From: Rhodobacteraceae bacterium UBA2553
Lineage (GTDB): Bacteria; Pseudomonadota; Alphaproteobacteria; Rhodobacterales; Rhodobacteraceae
DNA: 9,449 nt
Assembly: GCA_002340515.1 (NCBI GenBank)
Contig: DDMF01000120.1
Location: 6,426-15,874, forward strand
Direction: 5' to 3'
The notes under the pieces: generated by a model
Databases searched by the model: none
Seen by the model: the letters and a program-made list of their open reading frames with translations, nothing else
Told to the model about the DNA's origin: nothing
Program-made: the position numbers and the translations under genes
Part shown: positions 1-6,422 of the stretch, in pieces
How the letters are laid out: each line of letters opens with the position of its first letter
Numbering within the stretch: the first letter of the stretch is position 1

Positions 1-190
1 CCGCCGCGTGTCCCCGACTGGGAATGGCGATCTGAAACCGGATGTCGCCACCTTGCGTCAACCCCACAAGAGACGAGGACCTGTCCCCGGTGTTGGCGGC
101 CGTGATAAAATCGGGCGCACCCGCCGCCGCCCAGCCGGGGGAGGTTGCAAAAACCGCGGCTGCGGCTAAAAACTCACGACGTTTCATCAT
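1..190 (-). CDS. DUF1513 family protein, N-terminal part (runs off the window)
   Basis: Read on the minus strand, the first ~63 residues begin MMKRREFLAAAAVFATSPGW and end in ...IPSRGHAA at the window edge. The KRREFL stretch followed by an Ala-rich hydrophobic run and WAAAG is a twin-arginine (Tat) signal, so the protein should be exported folded to the periplasm. The early residues PDFITAANTGD...LVGL and the PSRGH motif match what I know of DUF1513, a predicted beta-propeller family usually found last in imelysin/di-haem iron operons. The ATG at 190 shares its A with the TGA of the upstream imelysin gene (TGATG), which points to translational coupling. The second ATG at 187 is an equally possible start and sits better relative to the GGGGA upstream. 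The biochemical function is not known; the link to iron uptake is by association. Only the N-terminus is visible. Confidence 0.8.
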   Translation of the reverse strand, partial: MMKRREFLAAAAVFATSPGWAAAGAPDFITAANTGDRSSSLVGLTQGGDIRFQIAIPSRGHAA

Positions 191-1221
191 CAATCCCCAT
201 CACCCGCGCTGAACCCGGTTTCCACCCCAAGTCCGGGGCCCACATCCTGATCCAATTGCAGCTGCAGATAGACCAGTTTGCTTTGCAGCCCCTCAATACG
301 CACGCGCATGGTTGGATCCTCAACCGCGTCTTTGATCGGCGCACCGATTTTGTCCACACGCGCTTGCGTGTCGCGGATGACCTGCACAATCCACGCGCGG
401 GTTGGGTTGAATAGCGCGCCCGCAAAGCCGCGATCCACAATGGCGATCATCCCATCAAGCTGCGCGTTGATAATCTCGTTTGTCAGACCAGACCGCCACG
501 CCTCGGCCCGTTTCGGAAACGCGCGTTCATAGGTGCCAAGCGGGCGCCCCAAACGGTGTTCTTTGATGCGCAGAATGGAAAACCCAAGGGCGGTATAGAT
601 CTGTTTGGTGAACTCTTCGTCGCTGATATAAACCGGGTTGTCTGGTCCCGCCGCACGTACCAGATCGGCCCAGCCGCCATCCGCAAACCAGCCGTCGTAA
701 AGATCGGTGGACACGCGTGCGAGATTGCCGGTGATCCCGACCAAAAGCGGGCAGGGTGTGGCTCCGTCATAGATTAACCGCTCAATCGCGGGCAGACCTT
801 GGGTGGCGGCGCTGCGTTTGGCAATCGCGGCGGGGTTGGCTTGATCATCGCCAGACAGGGCCAACGATGCCTTCAAGGCGCGCGACACAAAGCCCTTTTT
901 GTCGGGAAAGAAATTGACGGTCAGCGCTGCGGCCTGGGTTTCAACGGGTCCAAACTGATAGGCGTCCAGCGGCGCCCAGGCCAACCATGTGGCACGGAAT
1001 GCGGTCTTGACTGTGTCCAGTGATCCCGATTGTGCGCAATAGGCCGAGGAGGCGTCTGACAACTTATGCGCCGCTGTTTGAAACGCCCCAAATTGCCCGT
1101 CCAACACGCCCAAAACACGGGTTTGCAGCGCCTTGTGATCGGTTGGCGGCGGCGCGTCAGCTGCGCTGGCGGTGATGGGCAAAAGACAGGCAACAAGCCC
1201 AGAAAGGATAAGGTGTTTCAC
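190..1221 (-). CDS. Imelysin-family (peptidase M75-like) periplasmic protein
   Basis: This 343-residue protein has a clear signal peptide (MKHLILSGLVACLLPITASA, likely cleaved near residue 20), so it is periplasmic. Imelysin-like proteins (IrpA, EfeO relatives) act in bacterial iron acquisition, although peptidase activity has been doubted. Recognisable family features are the helical N-terminal half with FRATWLAWAPLDAYQFGPVE (about 75-94), the QGLPAIERLIYDG segment (141-153) that aligns with the family's GxHxxE region, ILRIKEHRLGRPLGTYE (216-232), and the C-terminal QLQLDQDVGPGLGVETGFSAGDGD. The GxHxxE histidine is replaced by proline (GLPAIE), as I recall for the shorter second imelysin of such operons. 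The start is a GTG, 1 base after the stop of the di-haem gene, with GGAG about 10 bases upstream. It is co-transcribed with the di-haem oxidoreductase and DUF1513 genes and is probably iron-regulated through the upstream box. Confidence 0.88.
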   Translation of the reverse strand: MKHLILSGLVACLLPITASAADAPPPTDHKALQTRVLGVLDGQFGAFQTAAHKLSDASSAYCAQSGSLDTVKTAFRATWLAWAPLDAYQFGPVETQAAALTVNFFPDKKGFVSRALKASLALSGDDQANPAAIAKRSAATQGLPAIERLIYDGATPCPLLVGITGNLARVSTDLYDGWFADGGWADLVRAAGPDNPVYISDEEFTKQIYTALGFSILRIKEHRLGRPLGTYERAFPKRAEAWRSGLTNEIINAQLDGMIAIVDRGFAGALFNPTRAWIVQVIRDTQARVDKIGAPIKDAVEDPTMRVRIEGLQSKLVYLQLQLDQDVGPGLGVETGFSAGDGD

Positions 1222-1222
1222 G

Positions 1223-2743
1223 TCATAAAGACTCCAAAAAGGCGATCAAGGCGTCGCGGTCCGGGGCATCCATCCCGCGCACGCTGTCTCGTGCGGATTG
1301 TGCTTCGCCACCATGCCACAGGATCGCCTCCAGCAAGGTTTGCGCCCGGCCATCGTGCAAAAATGCGGTTTCGCCCGAGACGGTTTTGGTCAGGCCAAGA
1401 CCCCACAGGGGCGGCGTGCGCCACTCTTGCCCGTCAGCTTGCCACTCTGGGCGCTGATCCGCCAGCCCCGGACCCATGTCATGCAGCAAAAGATCCGTGT
1501 AAGGCCAGATCAATTGGAACGATCGCGCCGGGTCATTTTTGAGCCGAGGGGTGACGTATTTGGGGGTGTGGCACCCGGTGCAACCGCTTGAATAGAAAAG
1601 CGCTTTGCCGCGCAAAACCTGTGTGCTGTCTTCGTCCCGTCGGGCGGGAACCGCCAGATGTGCGGTGTAAAGCGTGATCAGATCGAGCGTGATTTGCCCC
1701 AGCTCATGATTGCCCTGTTCCGGCGTGTTGCCATCGCGAGCATTGCGGCAATCCACCTGTGCCTCGGTGCAATCGCCCCATGCATTTTGAAAAAGCGGGT
1801 TGGACAGGCCGATGTCGCCATTGGCCGCATCCGCAGATTGTTGGCGCACGGTTGGATTGCCCGCTTTATGGCCAAAGCGGCCCAGCATCCAACGGTCATA
1901 TTCCCGCGACCACACCCGGTTGGGACGGCCGGAAATCCCATCGCCATTGGCGTCTTCTGGGTCGGCCTTCGCCAGAATATCTGCCTCAGAAATTGCCTCA
2001 AGCAGACCCAAGCTAATCATTTGCGGCGCAATGCGGGGCGAGGTCATCAGGTCCGGCGACGCGGCCCCATGGGCAAGGTCACGCATCTCATAAAGTGGCG
2101 CACGCAGCTCAACCACAGTTCCATCGTCCAAAGTGACGGGAAAGGGCGAGTAGGTTACGCGCAATTTCGCCTCTGCCGGTTGGCCCGCGATGGCACGGTC
2201 TTGCAGCTGCGCGCCATAAGTGGGCTCTGGCACAAAGGGGGCTTTGTCCACCTCTCCGGGCACAGACAATCGCAGCATCAACCCCGGTGTTTCGTGGTCT
2301 GCCGATGGCGGCACCGCGCGCCCATCGTTCACATGACAGGCCGAACAGGCGCGCGCATTGTAAAGCGGCCCCAACCCATCAGAGGATATGGTGGACGAAG
2401 GCGCAACCACCCAGAGTTTTTCAAACAGTGCCTCGCCAAGGGTGAAATCCAACCGCTGATCTTCGGGCAGTTTAGGCGAGGGGTGGGAAAATGGCGCGGG
2501 GCCAAAGGGCGGCATCAAGGTACTGGCCCCAGCGCTGCGATCCTCAAACGTTTCTGCTTGGGTGAAATCCTTTGGCGCGCCCAGCACGGATGCTTTTTTG
2601 GCGCTGTCGCCCTTTTGTGGCGGCAAGACCGTCAGATGCGGCATGCCCCACGGCCCTGCGGGCGTCTCTGCCAAAAGGGGGGCAGCGGCTGACAGCGCGC
2701 AAAGGCTGGCGCTGCAAAACGCGAGGCGTGGCAAGAGACTCAT
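1223..2743 (-). CDS. Di-haem c-type oxidoreductase, DUF1111 (putative thiol oxidoreductase)
   Basis: This protein has about 506 residues, an N-terminal signal peptide (MSLLPRLAFCSASLCALSAAAPLLA) and two haem c sites: CSACH at about 133-137 and CTGCH at about 388-392. It therefore belongs to the periplasmic di-haem oxidoreductase/peroxidase-like DUF1111 family. Other family marks are the calcium-loop-like DANGDGISGRPNRVW (about 264-278), LLLHDMGPGL (about 418-427) and the C-terminal FLHDGRAQTLLEAILWHGGEA. I chose the ATG at 2743, which lies about 10 bases after a GGA and directly begins the signal peptide. An in-frame GTG at 2752 would add three residues (MIQ) but has no Shine-Dalgarno sequence. 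The gene leads the operon that continues into imelysin and DUF1513. Such clusters belong to iron regulons in alphaproteobacteria, and the electron donor/acceptor and true reaction are unknown. Upstream lie a TTGACG -35 and an iron-box palindrome. Confidence 0.9.
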   Translation of the reverse strand: MSLLPRLAFCSASLCALSAAAPLLAETPAGPWGMPHLTVLPPQKGDSAKKASVLGAPKDFTQAETFEDRSAGASTLMPPFGPAPFSHPSPKLPEDQRLDFTLGEALFEKLWVVAPSSTISSDGLGPLYNARACSACHVNDGRAVPPSADHETPGLMLRLSVPGEVDKAPFVPEPTYGAQLQDRAIAGQPAEAKLRVTYSPFPVTLDDGTVVELRAPLYEMRDLAHGAASPDLMTSPRIAPQMISLGLLEAISEADILAKADPEDANGDGISGRPNRVWSREYDRWMLGRFGHKAGNPTVRQQSADAANGDIGLSNPLFQNAWGDCTEAQVDCRNARDGNTPEQGNHELGQITLDLITLYTAHLAVPARRDEDSTQVLRGKALFYSSGCTGCHTPKYVTPRLKNDPARSFQLIWPYTDLLLHDMGPGLADQRPEWQADGQEWRTPPLWGLGLTKTVSGETAFLHDGRAQTLLEAILWHGGEAQSARDSVRGMDAPDRDALIAFLESL

Positions 2744-2804
2744 CTGGATCACATCCGTTTTTGCCGCTTTTAGGCCGCGATCATCCTTGGGTAAAGCAGA
2801 AAGT

Positions 2805-2819
2805 TGAGTAAAATACTCA
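2805..2819 (-). promoter_or_regulatory. Probable iron-responsive operator (TGA-N9-TCA palindrome)
   Basis: The sequence TGAGTAAAATACTCA is a perfect 6+3+6 inverted repeat. Its TGA-N9-TCA shape matches the iron box (IRO / Iron-Rhodo-box type) attributed in alphaproteobacteria to the Rrf2 regulators RirA and IscR. It lies about 60 bases upstream of the di-haem gene start and overlaps the candidate -10 of that promoter, so binding would block transcription when iron is plentiful. The motif is seen directly; the identity of the regulator is inferred. Confidence 0.72.
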
Positions 2820-2834
2820 GGTAAAAGACGTCAA
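2807..2834 (-). promoter_or_regulatory. Candidate promoter of the di-haem/imelysin/DUF1513 operon
   Basis: On the minus strand TTGACG (2834 to 2829) matches the -35 consensus in five of six positions. TTTACT (2812 to 2807) follows after 16 bases and matches four of six -10 positions. Initiation would fall near 2800 and leave a leader of about 55 bases. The -10 lies within the iron-box palindrome. Called by eye only. Confidence 0.5.
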
Positions 2835-2874
2835 ACCCCATCTTACCCCACGCTCTGTGACGGTTTTATGATGC

Positions 2875-3318
2875 TCAGCTGAGTTTGGCGTTTTTGCGCA
2901 CAAAGGCCTCAATCGCCGGGGCCGGAATGGCACCTGCATGCCGTTTCACTTCGCGGCCGTTTTGATACAGCAACAGCGCCGGAATGCCGCGAATGTTGTG
3001 CTTTTGCGAGACTTTGGGGTGGTCTTCTGTGTTGATCTTCGCCAGTCGCGCCTGTGGGGCCAGGCTGCGGGCCGCCTGTTGAAACGCCGGGGCCATCTGG
3101 CGACACGGGCCACACCACGGCGCCCAGAAATCAATGAGCAGCGGCACGTCATCATTTTTCATCGCTTTGGCCAGCGTGGCCGGATCCAATTCCCGCACCT
3201 TGCCGTCGTTCATGCGCGCGCCACAGGTGCCGCATTTCGGTCCTGCGCTCAGCTTGTCGCTGGGCACACGGTTCACCGCACCACATTCAAAACAGGTCAT
3301 TTTAAGGGGGGATGCCAT
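2875..3318 (-). CDS. trxC: Thioredoxin 2 (zinc-binding thioredoxin TrxC)
   Basis: This 147-residue cytoplasmic thiol-disulfide reductase has the two-part TrxC layout. An N-terminal zinc ribbon with two CxxC pairs (C9/C12 in CFEC, C29/C32 in CGTC) is followed by a thioredoxin fold with the active site WCGPC (68-72) and the cis-proline of GIPALLLY (P113). Its length matches the TrxC family (about 140 residues). Members reduce disulfides in target proteins and respond to oxidative stress, with the zinc ribbon tuning activity. I used the ATG at 3318, preceded by a weak GAGA; a later ATG at 3300 (MTCFECG) keeps all motifs but has no Shine-Dalgarno sequence. It has its own candidate promoter, and a terminator separates it from gcvH upstream. 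The iron operon follows on the same strand after about 130 bases, so some read-through is possible because no strong terminator is visible after trxC. Confidence 0.93.
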   Translation of the reverse strand: MASPLKMTCFECGAVNRVPSDKLSAGPKCGTCGARMNDGKVRELDPATLAKAMKNDDVPLLIDFWAPWCGPCRQMAPAFQQAARSLAPQARLAKINTEDHPKVSQKHNIRGIPALLLYQNGREVKRHAGAIPAPAIEAFVRKNAKLS

Positions 3319-3329
3319 GGGGGTCTCGC

Positions 3330-3358
3330 TTTATATATTCCGTATGGCGCATATGTAA
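3330..3358 (-). promoter_or_regulatory. Candidate sigma70-type promoter of trxC
   Basis: On the minus strand TTACAT (3358 to 3353) and TATAAA (3335 to 3330) are separated by exactly 17 bases, within an AT-rich patch that stands out from the GC-rich surroundings. The -10 ends 11 bases before the trxC ATG, so the leader would be very short. No operator is recognised. Confidence 0.5.
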
Positions 3359-3415
3359 TATGTCGCCGCTGGACTTCAAGTGGCGCACCGCTTCAGCCCG
3401 GGCAAGACCTGCACG

Positions 3416-3451
3416 AAAAAGTGACCCACGCAAGCAAAGCCCGCGCGGGTC
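3416..3451 (-). terminator. Intrinsic terminator after gcvH
   Basis: On the minus strand GACCCGCGC (3451 to 3443) pairs with GCGTGGGTC (3431 to 3423) as a nine-base stem with one G-U pair and an 11-base loop. It is followed within two bases by a run of five T (3420 to 3416). It lies 9-44 bases after the gcvH stop and insulates gcvH from trxC. Confidence 0.72.
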
Positions 3452-3459
3452 CGATCTGG

Positions 3460-3819
3460 TTAGCCGATAAAGGATTTATACTCGGCTTCAGACATATAAT
3501 CGTCCATCGGGGACAGATCAGAGGCCTTGATTTTGAACAGCCACGCCTCGCCTTCGGGGTCGTCATTCACCGCATTTGGATTGTCCACAAGCGCGTCATT
3601 CACTTCCGAAATCTCGCCGTCCAGCGGGCTGAGGATATCTGACGCCGCCTTCACGCTTTCGATCACAACCACCTCGTCATCCACCGACACGGTGTCACCA
3701 ACCTCGGGCAGTTCCAGGAAAACCACGTCCCCCAATTGTTCAGCCGCATGGGCGGTGATGCCAACCACAATTTCGTCGCCTTCGACGCGCAGCCACTCGT
3801 GTTCTTCGGTGTATTTCAT
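3460..3819 (-). CDS. gcvH: Glycine cleavage system H protein (lipoyl carrier)
   Basis: The 119-residue GcvH protein carries the aminomethyl group on a lipoyl arm between GcvP, GcvT and the L protein in glycine oxidation to CO2, ammonia and methylene-tetrahydrofolate. The protein begins MKYTEEHEWL, the typical GcvH opening. It has the lipoylation site ESVKAAS with lysine 57, the SPLDGEISEVN hairpin region (64-74), and the NDDPEGEAWLFKIK segment (85-98). Length is close to the usual 120-130. The ATG at 3819 is set by AGGAGA seven bases upstream; the open frame continues further upstream but that part has no homology-like features. Unusually, gcvT and gcvP are not adjacent: trxC lies downstream and a divergent cyclotransferase-like gene upstream, so this is a solo gcvH with its own terminator. 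The partner genes must lie elsewhere, or another lipoyl-dependent use exists. Confidence 0.95.
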   Translation of the reverse strand: MKYTEEHEWLRVEGDEIVVGITAHAAEQLGDVVFLELPEVGDTVSVDDEVVVIESVKAASDILSPLDGEISEVNDALVDNPNAVNDDPEGEAWLFKIKASDLSPMDDYMSEAEYKSFIG

Positions 3820-3958
3820 TGATGCTCTCCTGAAGCTAATGCAGATTTGGTAGCGCCGATTACGGGGGCTGGCAATACCTTCTGTGTTGCCCTTTTGTGT
3901 GGCGCTGCCCCTCTGGCCCCCTCTTGCCAAGACGGCACCCGCCCGGCAGGGTGGCGGG

Positions 3959-4537
3959 ATGACACATCCTGTGAAAGATCCGTATTTCTTTGGCTATGGC
4001 TCGCTGGTGAATGCACGCACGCATGACTATGAAAACGTGCAAGCGGCAACGCTGAAAGGCTGGCGGCGGGCGTGGCGCGCGTCTCCTTTGCGTGCGGTGT
4101 GTTACTTGACGGCGGTGCCCTGTGCGGACAGCGAAATCGACGGGCTTGTCGCCTCGGTTCCCGGTGCGGATTGGGATGCTTTGGACCACCGCGAGCGGGC
4201 TTATGCGCGTGTGCCATTGCGCGATGAGGTGAGCCACCAAGCGGGTGATGTGGACGTGGCCGTTTACGCGATTGCCAAAGGCGCGCATTCTGACCCCACG
4301 GCTGAGAACCCGGTGTTGCTTAGTTACTTGGACGTGGTGGTGCAGGGGTATTTGCACATGTTTGGCCGCGCTGGCGTGGACCGGTTTTTCGCCACCACCG
4401 ATGGCTGGCACGCGCCCATTCAAAACGACCGGGACGCGCCGATTTACCCGCGCGCCCAAACGCTGACCAAGGCCGAGCGCGCATTGGTCGATGATTGGAT
4501 CACCAGCTTACCGACGGAAACTAAACAGCGCCTGTAA
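3959..4537 (+). CDS. Gamma-glutamylcyclotransferase-like protein
   Basis: This 192-residue cytoplasmic protein opens with YFFGYGSLVNARTHDY. The FGYGSLV loop (about 11-17) is the glycine-rich substrate-binding signature of the gamma-glutamylcyclotransferase (GGCT/AIG2-like) fold. WDALDHRERAYARV (72-85) supplies the conserved acidic residue region, with E79 the likely general acid/base. Known members release 5-oxoproline from gamma-glutamyl amino acids or glutathione, but the substrate here cannot be told from sequence. The ATG at 3959 follows a weak GGCGGG; an upstream in-frame ATG at 3884 would add 25 residues that look non-coding. The gene is divergent from gcvH with about 140 bases between them. 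Its last 30 bases overlap the 3' end of the convergent MATE gene. Confidence 0.85.
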   Translation: MTHPVKDPYFFGYGSLVNARTHDYENVQAATLKGWRRAWRASPLRAVCYLTAVPCADSEIDGLVASVPGADWDALDHRERAYARVPLRDEVSHQAGDVDVAVYAIAKGAHSDPTAENPVLLSYLDVVVQGYLHMFGRAGVDRFFATTDGWHAPIQNDRDAPIYPRAQTLTKAERALVDDWITSLPTETKQRL

Positions 4538-5914
4538 CCGACCCTGGCGCGCAAATTGGTCGGTTTCCAGGGTGCACGTCTCATGGTTTAGCATCCGTAT
4601 AAACAGGATCAACGCGATCCCTGCAAAAACCAAGCCACCGACATTCCAGCCGATCAGCACCCCCGGTGCGCCCCAATACTGCCCGCCAAGGAGGACAAAT
4701 GGCACAGTGCCGACCGTGTGCCGCCCCCAGTTGATCAGGGTCGAGCGGAACGGATGACCCAGATTGTTAAAGCCCGCGTTGGTGACAAAAATCACCCCGT
4801 TAAAGAACCACATCAGCGCAAGGGGCCCGCAAAAGAGATAAACCAGATCGCGGGTCAACCCTTGGGCATTAAACACATCCGCAATGGGCCCTCGGCCCAA
4901 AAAGAGCAGCGTGCTGACCACGCCAACAACAATGGCGGTAAACAGGATGCCTTCACGAAACGCCAGCCGCACGCGGTCCATTTTGCCAGCCCCGAAATTC
5001 TGCCCAATCACCGGCCCGATGGCACCAGACAACGCAAAGATCACCCCAAAAGCAACCGGCACCAGACGCCCGGTGATCGCCATGCCCGCCACCGCATCTT
5101 CGCCGTAGGCTGACATGGATTTTGTCACATAAGCCTGCCCGATGGGGGTGGCGAACTGGGTCAGAATCGCGGGGATGGCAATCTTCATAAGGTCAGGAAA
5201 ATCCAGACTGAATTCCGCTTTTGTCGGTTTGTCTAGCCCACCGTGATGGCGATAAATCGGCACCAAAGATAGCGCGCCAATGGTCAGACGCGCGGCCACT
5301 GACGCAAGCGCCGCCCCGGTCAGATCAAGCCCCAGACCAAAGATCAGGATCGGGTCGAGCACCGCATTCACACCGCCGCCCCAGATGGTCGCATACATCG
5401 CCCGGCGCGCATCCCCATGGGCGCGCAAAATCGCCCCGCCCACCATGCCCATGATCAGAACCGGCAGCGACGGGATGATGATTTTAAGATAGGTCTCTGC
5501 GAGGTCTAGAGTGTCCCCAGACGCGCCCAAAAGTTCCGCCAAGGGGCGCACGTTATACCAAACGGCGGCGGCGAAAATCGCCCCAAAGCCAGCACCATAG
5601 AGCACCGCGGTCGCCGCGCGACGCCGCGCCTTTTGCGCATCCCCTTCGCCCAAAGCGCGTGCCACCAATGCGCCCGCCGCAATCGACATGCCAATGCCAA
5701 AAGACGATGTGAAAAACAGGATCGCACCCGCATAACCCACCGCCGCCGCCAGTTCATCCCGACCCAGCCATGAGATGAAAATCATATCGACCAAATCGAC
5801 CATAAAGATCGCCATCAATCCGACAGAGGAGGTCAGCGCCATCACCGCGATGTGCCGCATCAGGCTGCCGGTTAGGAACTTGGCTTGTGGGTTCTGGGGG
5901 CTGCTGTCACTCAT
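4508..5914 (-). CDS. MATE-family multidrug/cation-coupled efflux transporter
   Basis: This 468-residue integral inner-membrane protein has about 12 hydrophobic helices in two repeated halves, the usual MATE size and build. Typical family stretches are VDLVDMIFISWLGRDELAAAVGYAG (about 40-65), IAAGALVARALGEGDAQKARR (about 84-104), and in the second half GPVIGQNFGAGKMDRVRLAFREG. MATE pumps export cationic drugs, dyes or metabolites in exchange for Na+ or H+; the substrate is unknown here. Two ATGs lie in tandem at 5917 and 5914. AGGAG is only three bases from the first and six from the second, so I favour 5914 (MSDSSPQNP). The gene is transcribed alone and converges with the cyclotransferase gene, with a 30-base overlap of coding ends. 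The C-terminus LFSFRR is slightly charged and cytoplasmic. Confidence 0.93.
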   Translation of the reverse strand: MSDSSPQNPQAKFLTGSLMRHIAVMALTSSVGLMAIFMVDLVDMIFISWLGRDELAAAVGYAGAILFFTSSFGIGMSIAAGALVARALGEGDAQKARRRAATAVLYGAGFGAIFAAAVWYNVRPLAELLGASGDTLDLAETYLKIIIPSLPVLIMGMVGGAILRAHGDARRAMYATIWGGGVNAVLDPILIFGLGLDLTGAALASVAARLTIGALSLVPIYRHHGGLDKPTKAEFSLDFPDLMKIAIPAILTQFATPIGQAYVTKSMSAYGEDAVAGMAITGRLVPVAFGVIFALSGAIGPVIGQNFGAGKMDRVRLAFREGILFTAIVVGVVSTLLFLGRGPIADVFNAQGLTRDLVYLFCGPLALMWFFNGVIFVTNAGFNNLGHPFRSTLINWGRHTVGTVPFVLLGGQYWGAPGVLIGWNVGGLVFAGIALILFIRMLNHETCTLETDQFARQGRLQALFSFRR

Positions 5915-6039
5915 CATATTCTCCTGTTGCGCATATCACTGTGCCGCAATTGTCGGCGGTGCGCCAGTGGCAGGACTGCAGGGCGGCTGTGCGCGAATGT
6001 GCAGGACGGGGCCGCGCGCCCATCCTGCCTCTCAATGGC

Positions 6040-6053
6040 TTGACGGGACCCGT
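6040..6053 (+). promoter_or_regulatory. Possible -35 with overlapping palindrome upstream of the 73-residue gene
   Basis: TTGACG (6040-6045) matches -35 well. The overlapping ACGGGACCCGT (6043-6053) is a perfect 11-base palindrome that could be an operator. No convincing -10 is found at 16-18 bases, so this is tentative. The rest of the 191-base divergent gap (5915-6105) holds only the two ribosome binding sites and an imperfect hairpin near 6002-6027. Confidence 0.3.
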
Positions 6054-6105
6054 GCAAGGGCGCAGGTTCGGGCCGAATTCTAGTCCAACATTAAAGGAGA
6101 ACGGC

Positions 6106-6327
6106 ATGTCCTGGCTACCCACTCTGATCACCGCGACGCCCGAAGAAGGCTATGATCTGGCGATCAAACTCTCGCGTATGGCGGTGAAGAAAACCCAACC
6201 GGATGATGCGGCGCGCACAAAGATGCGCCCGGATTACGCCAACAGCGCCGACAGCCTGACGCAGGTGTCCGGGGTGGTTGCAACCAACTTTCAGACCGTG
6301 GCACAGGCCAATAATTACTGGCGTTAA
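6106..6327 (+). CDS. Small conserved-looking protein of unknown function (73 aa)
   Basis: This short gene encodes a 73-residue soluble protein from MSWLPTLITATPEEGYDLAI to QANNYWR. Its start is well supported: AAAGGAGA ends five bases before the ATG, one of the best ribosome binding sites in the window. A strong hairpin terminator follows the stop at 6364-6393. There is no signal peptide, membrane helix or cysteine. The N-terminal third looks helical and amphipathic, followed by a charged stretch (KKTQPDDAARTKMRPDYA), then a polar Ala/Val/Thr/Gln-rich end. I do not recognise a named family; it resembles the many short uncharacterised alphaproteobacterial proteins. It is divergent from the MATE gene and convergent with gltX, so it is a single-gene unit and the context gives no function. 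Confidence 0.75.
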   Translation: MSWLPTLITATPEEGYDLAIKLSRMAVKKTQPDDAARTKMRPDYANSADSLTQVSGVVATNFQTVAQANNYWR

Positions 6328-6363
6328 GCCCGCCGATTTCTGTGCGCAGAGAGAATGAACGAG

Positions 6364-6393
6364 AAAAGGCCGCCCTGAGGAGCGGCCTTTTTT
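6364..6393. terminator. Bidirectional intrinsic terminator
   Basis: AAAAGGCCGC (6364-6373) and GCGGCCTTTT (6382-6391) form a perfect ten-base stem with an eight-base loop. Six T follow on the plus strand (6388-6393). The A-run at 6364-6367 gives a matching T-run on the minus strand. It lies 37 bases after the small plus-strand gene and 30 bases after the gltX stop, so it can end both convergent transcripts. Next to it an eight-base direct repeat TGATGTGG occurs at 6397 and 6407. Confidence 0.9.
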
Positions 6394-6422
6394 ATCTGAT
6401 GTGGCTTGATGTGGTTGTGGAT

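Noticed and set aside
1658..2692. Long plus-strand open frame (344 codons) opposite the di-haem gene
   Set aside because: It is antisense to a gene with two haem c motifs and a signal peptide, and its translation is Arg/His-rich with no domain; it is a GC-bias shadow.
2874..2883. Ten-base palindrome CTCAGCTGAG over the trxC stop as a terminator
   Set aside because: There is no loop and no following T-run; it is most likely chance.
2938..3642. Plus-strand open frame (234 codons) opposite trxC and gcvH
   Set aside because: It runs antisense across two well-recognised genes and their terminator, with no plausible start or domain.
3820..3958. Possible glycine riboswitch upstream of gcvH
   Set aside because: The minus-strand leader has GGGGC and GGAGAG pieces, but the GGAGAG is the ribosome binding site and the conserved glycine-aptamer core arrangement is not present.
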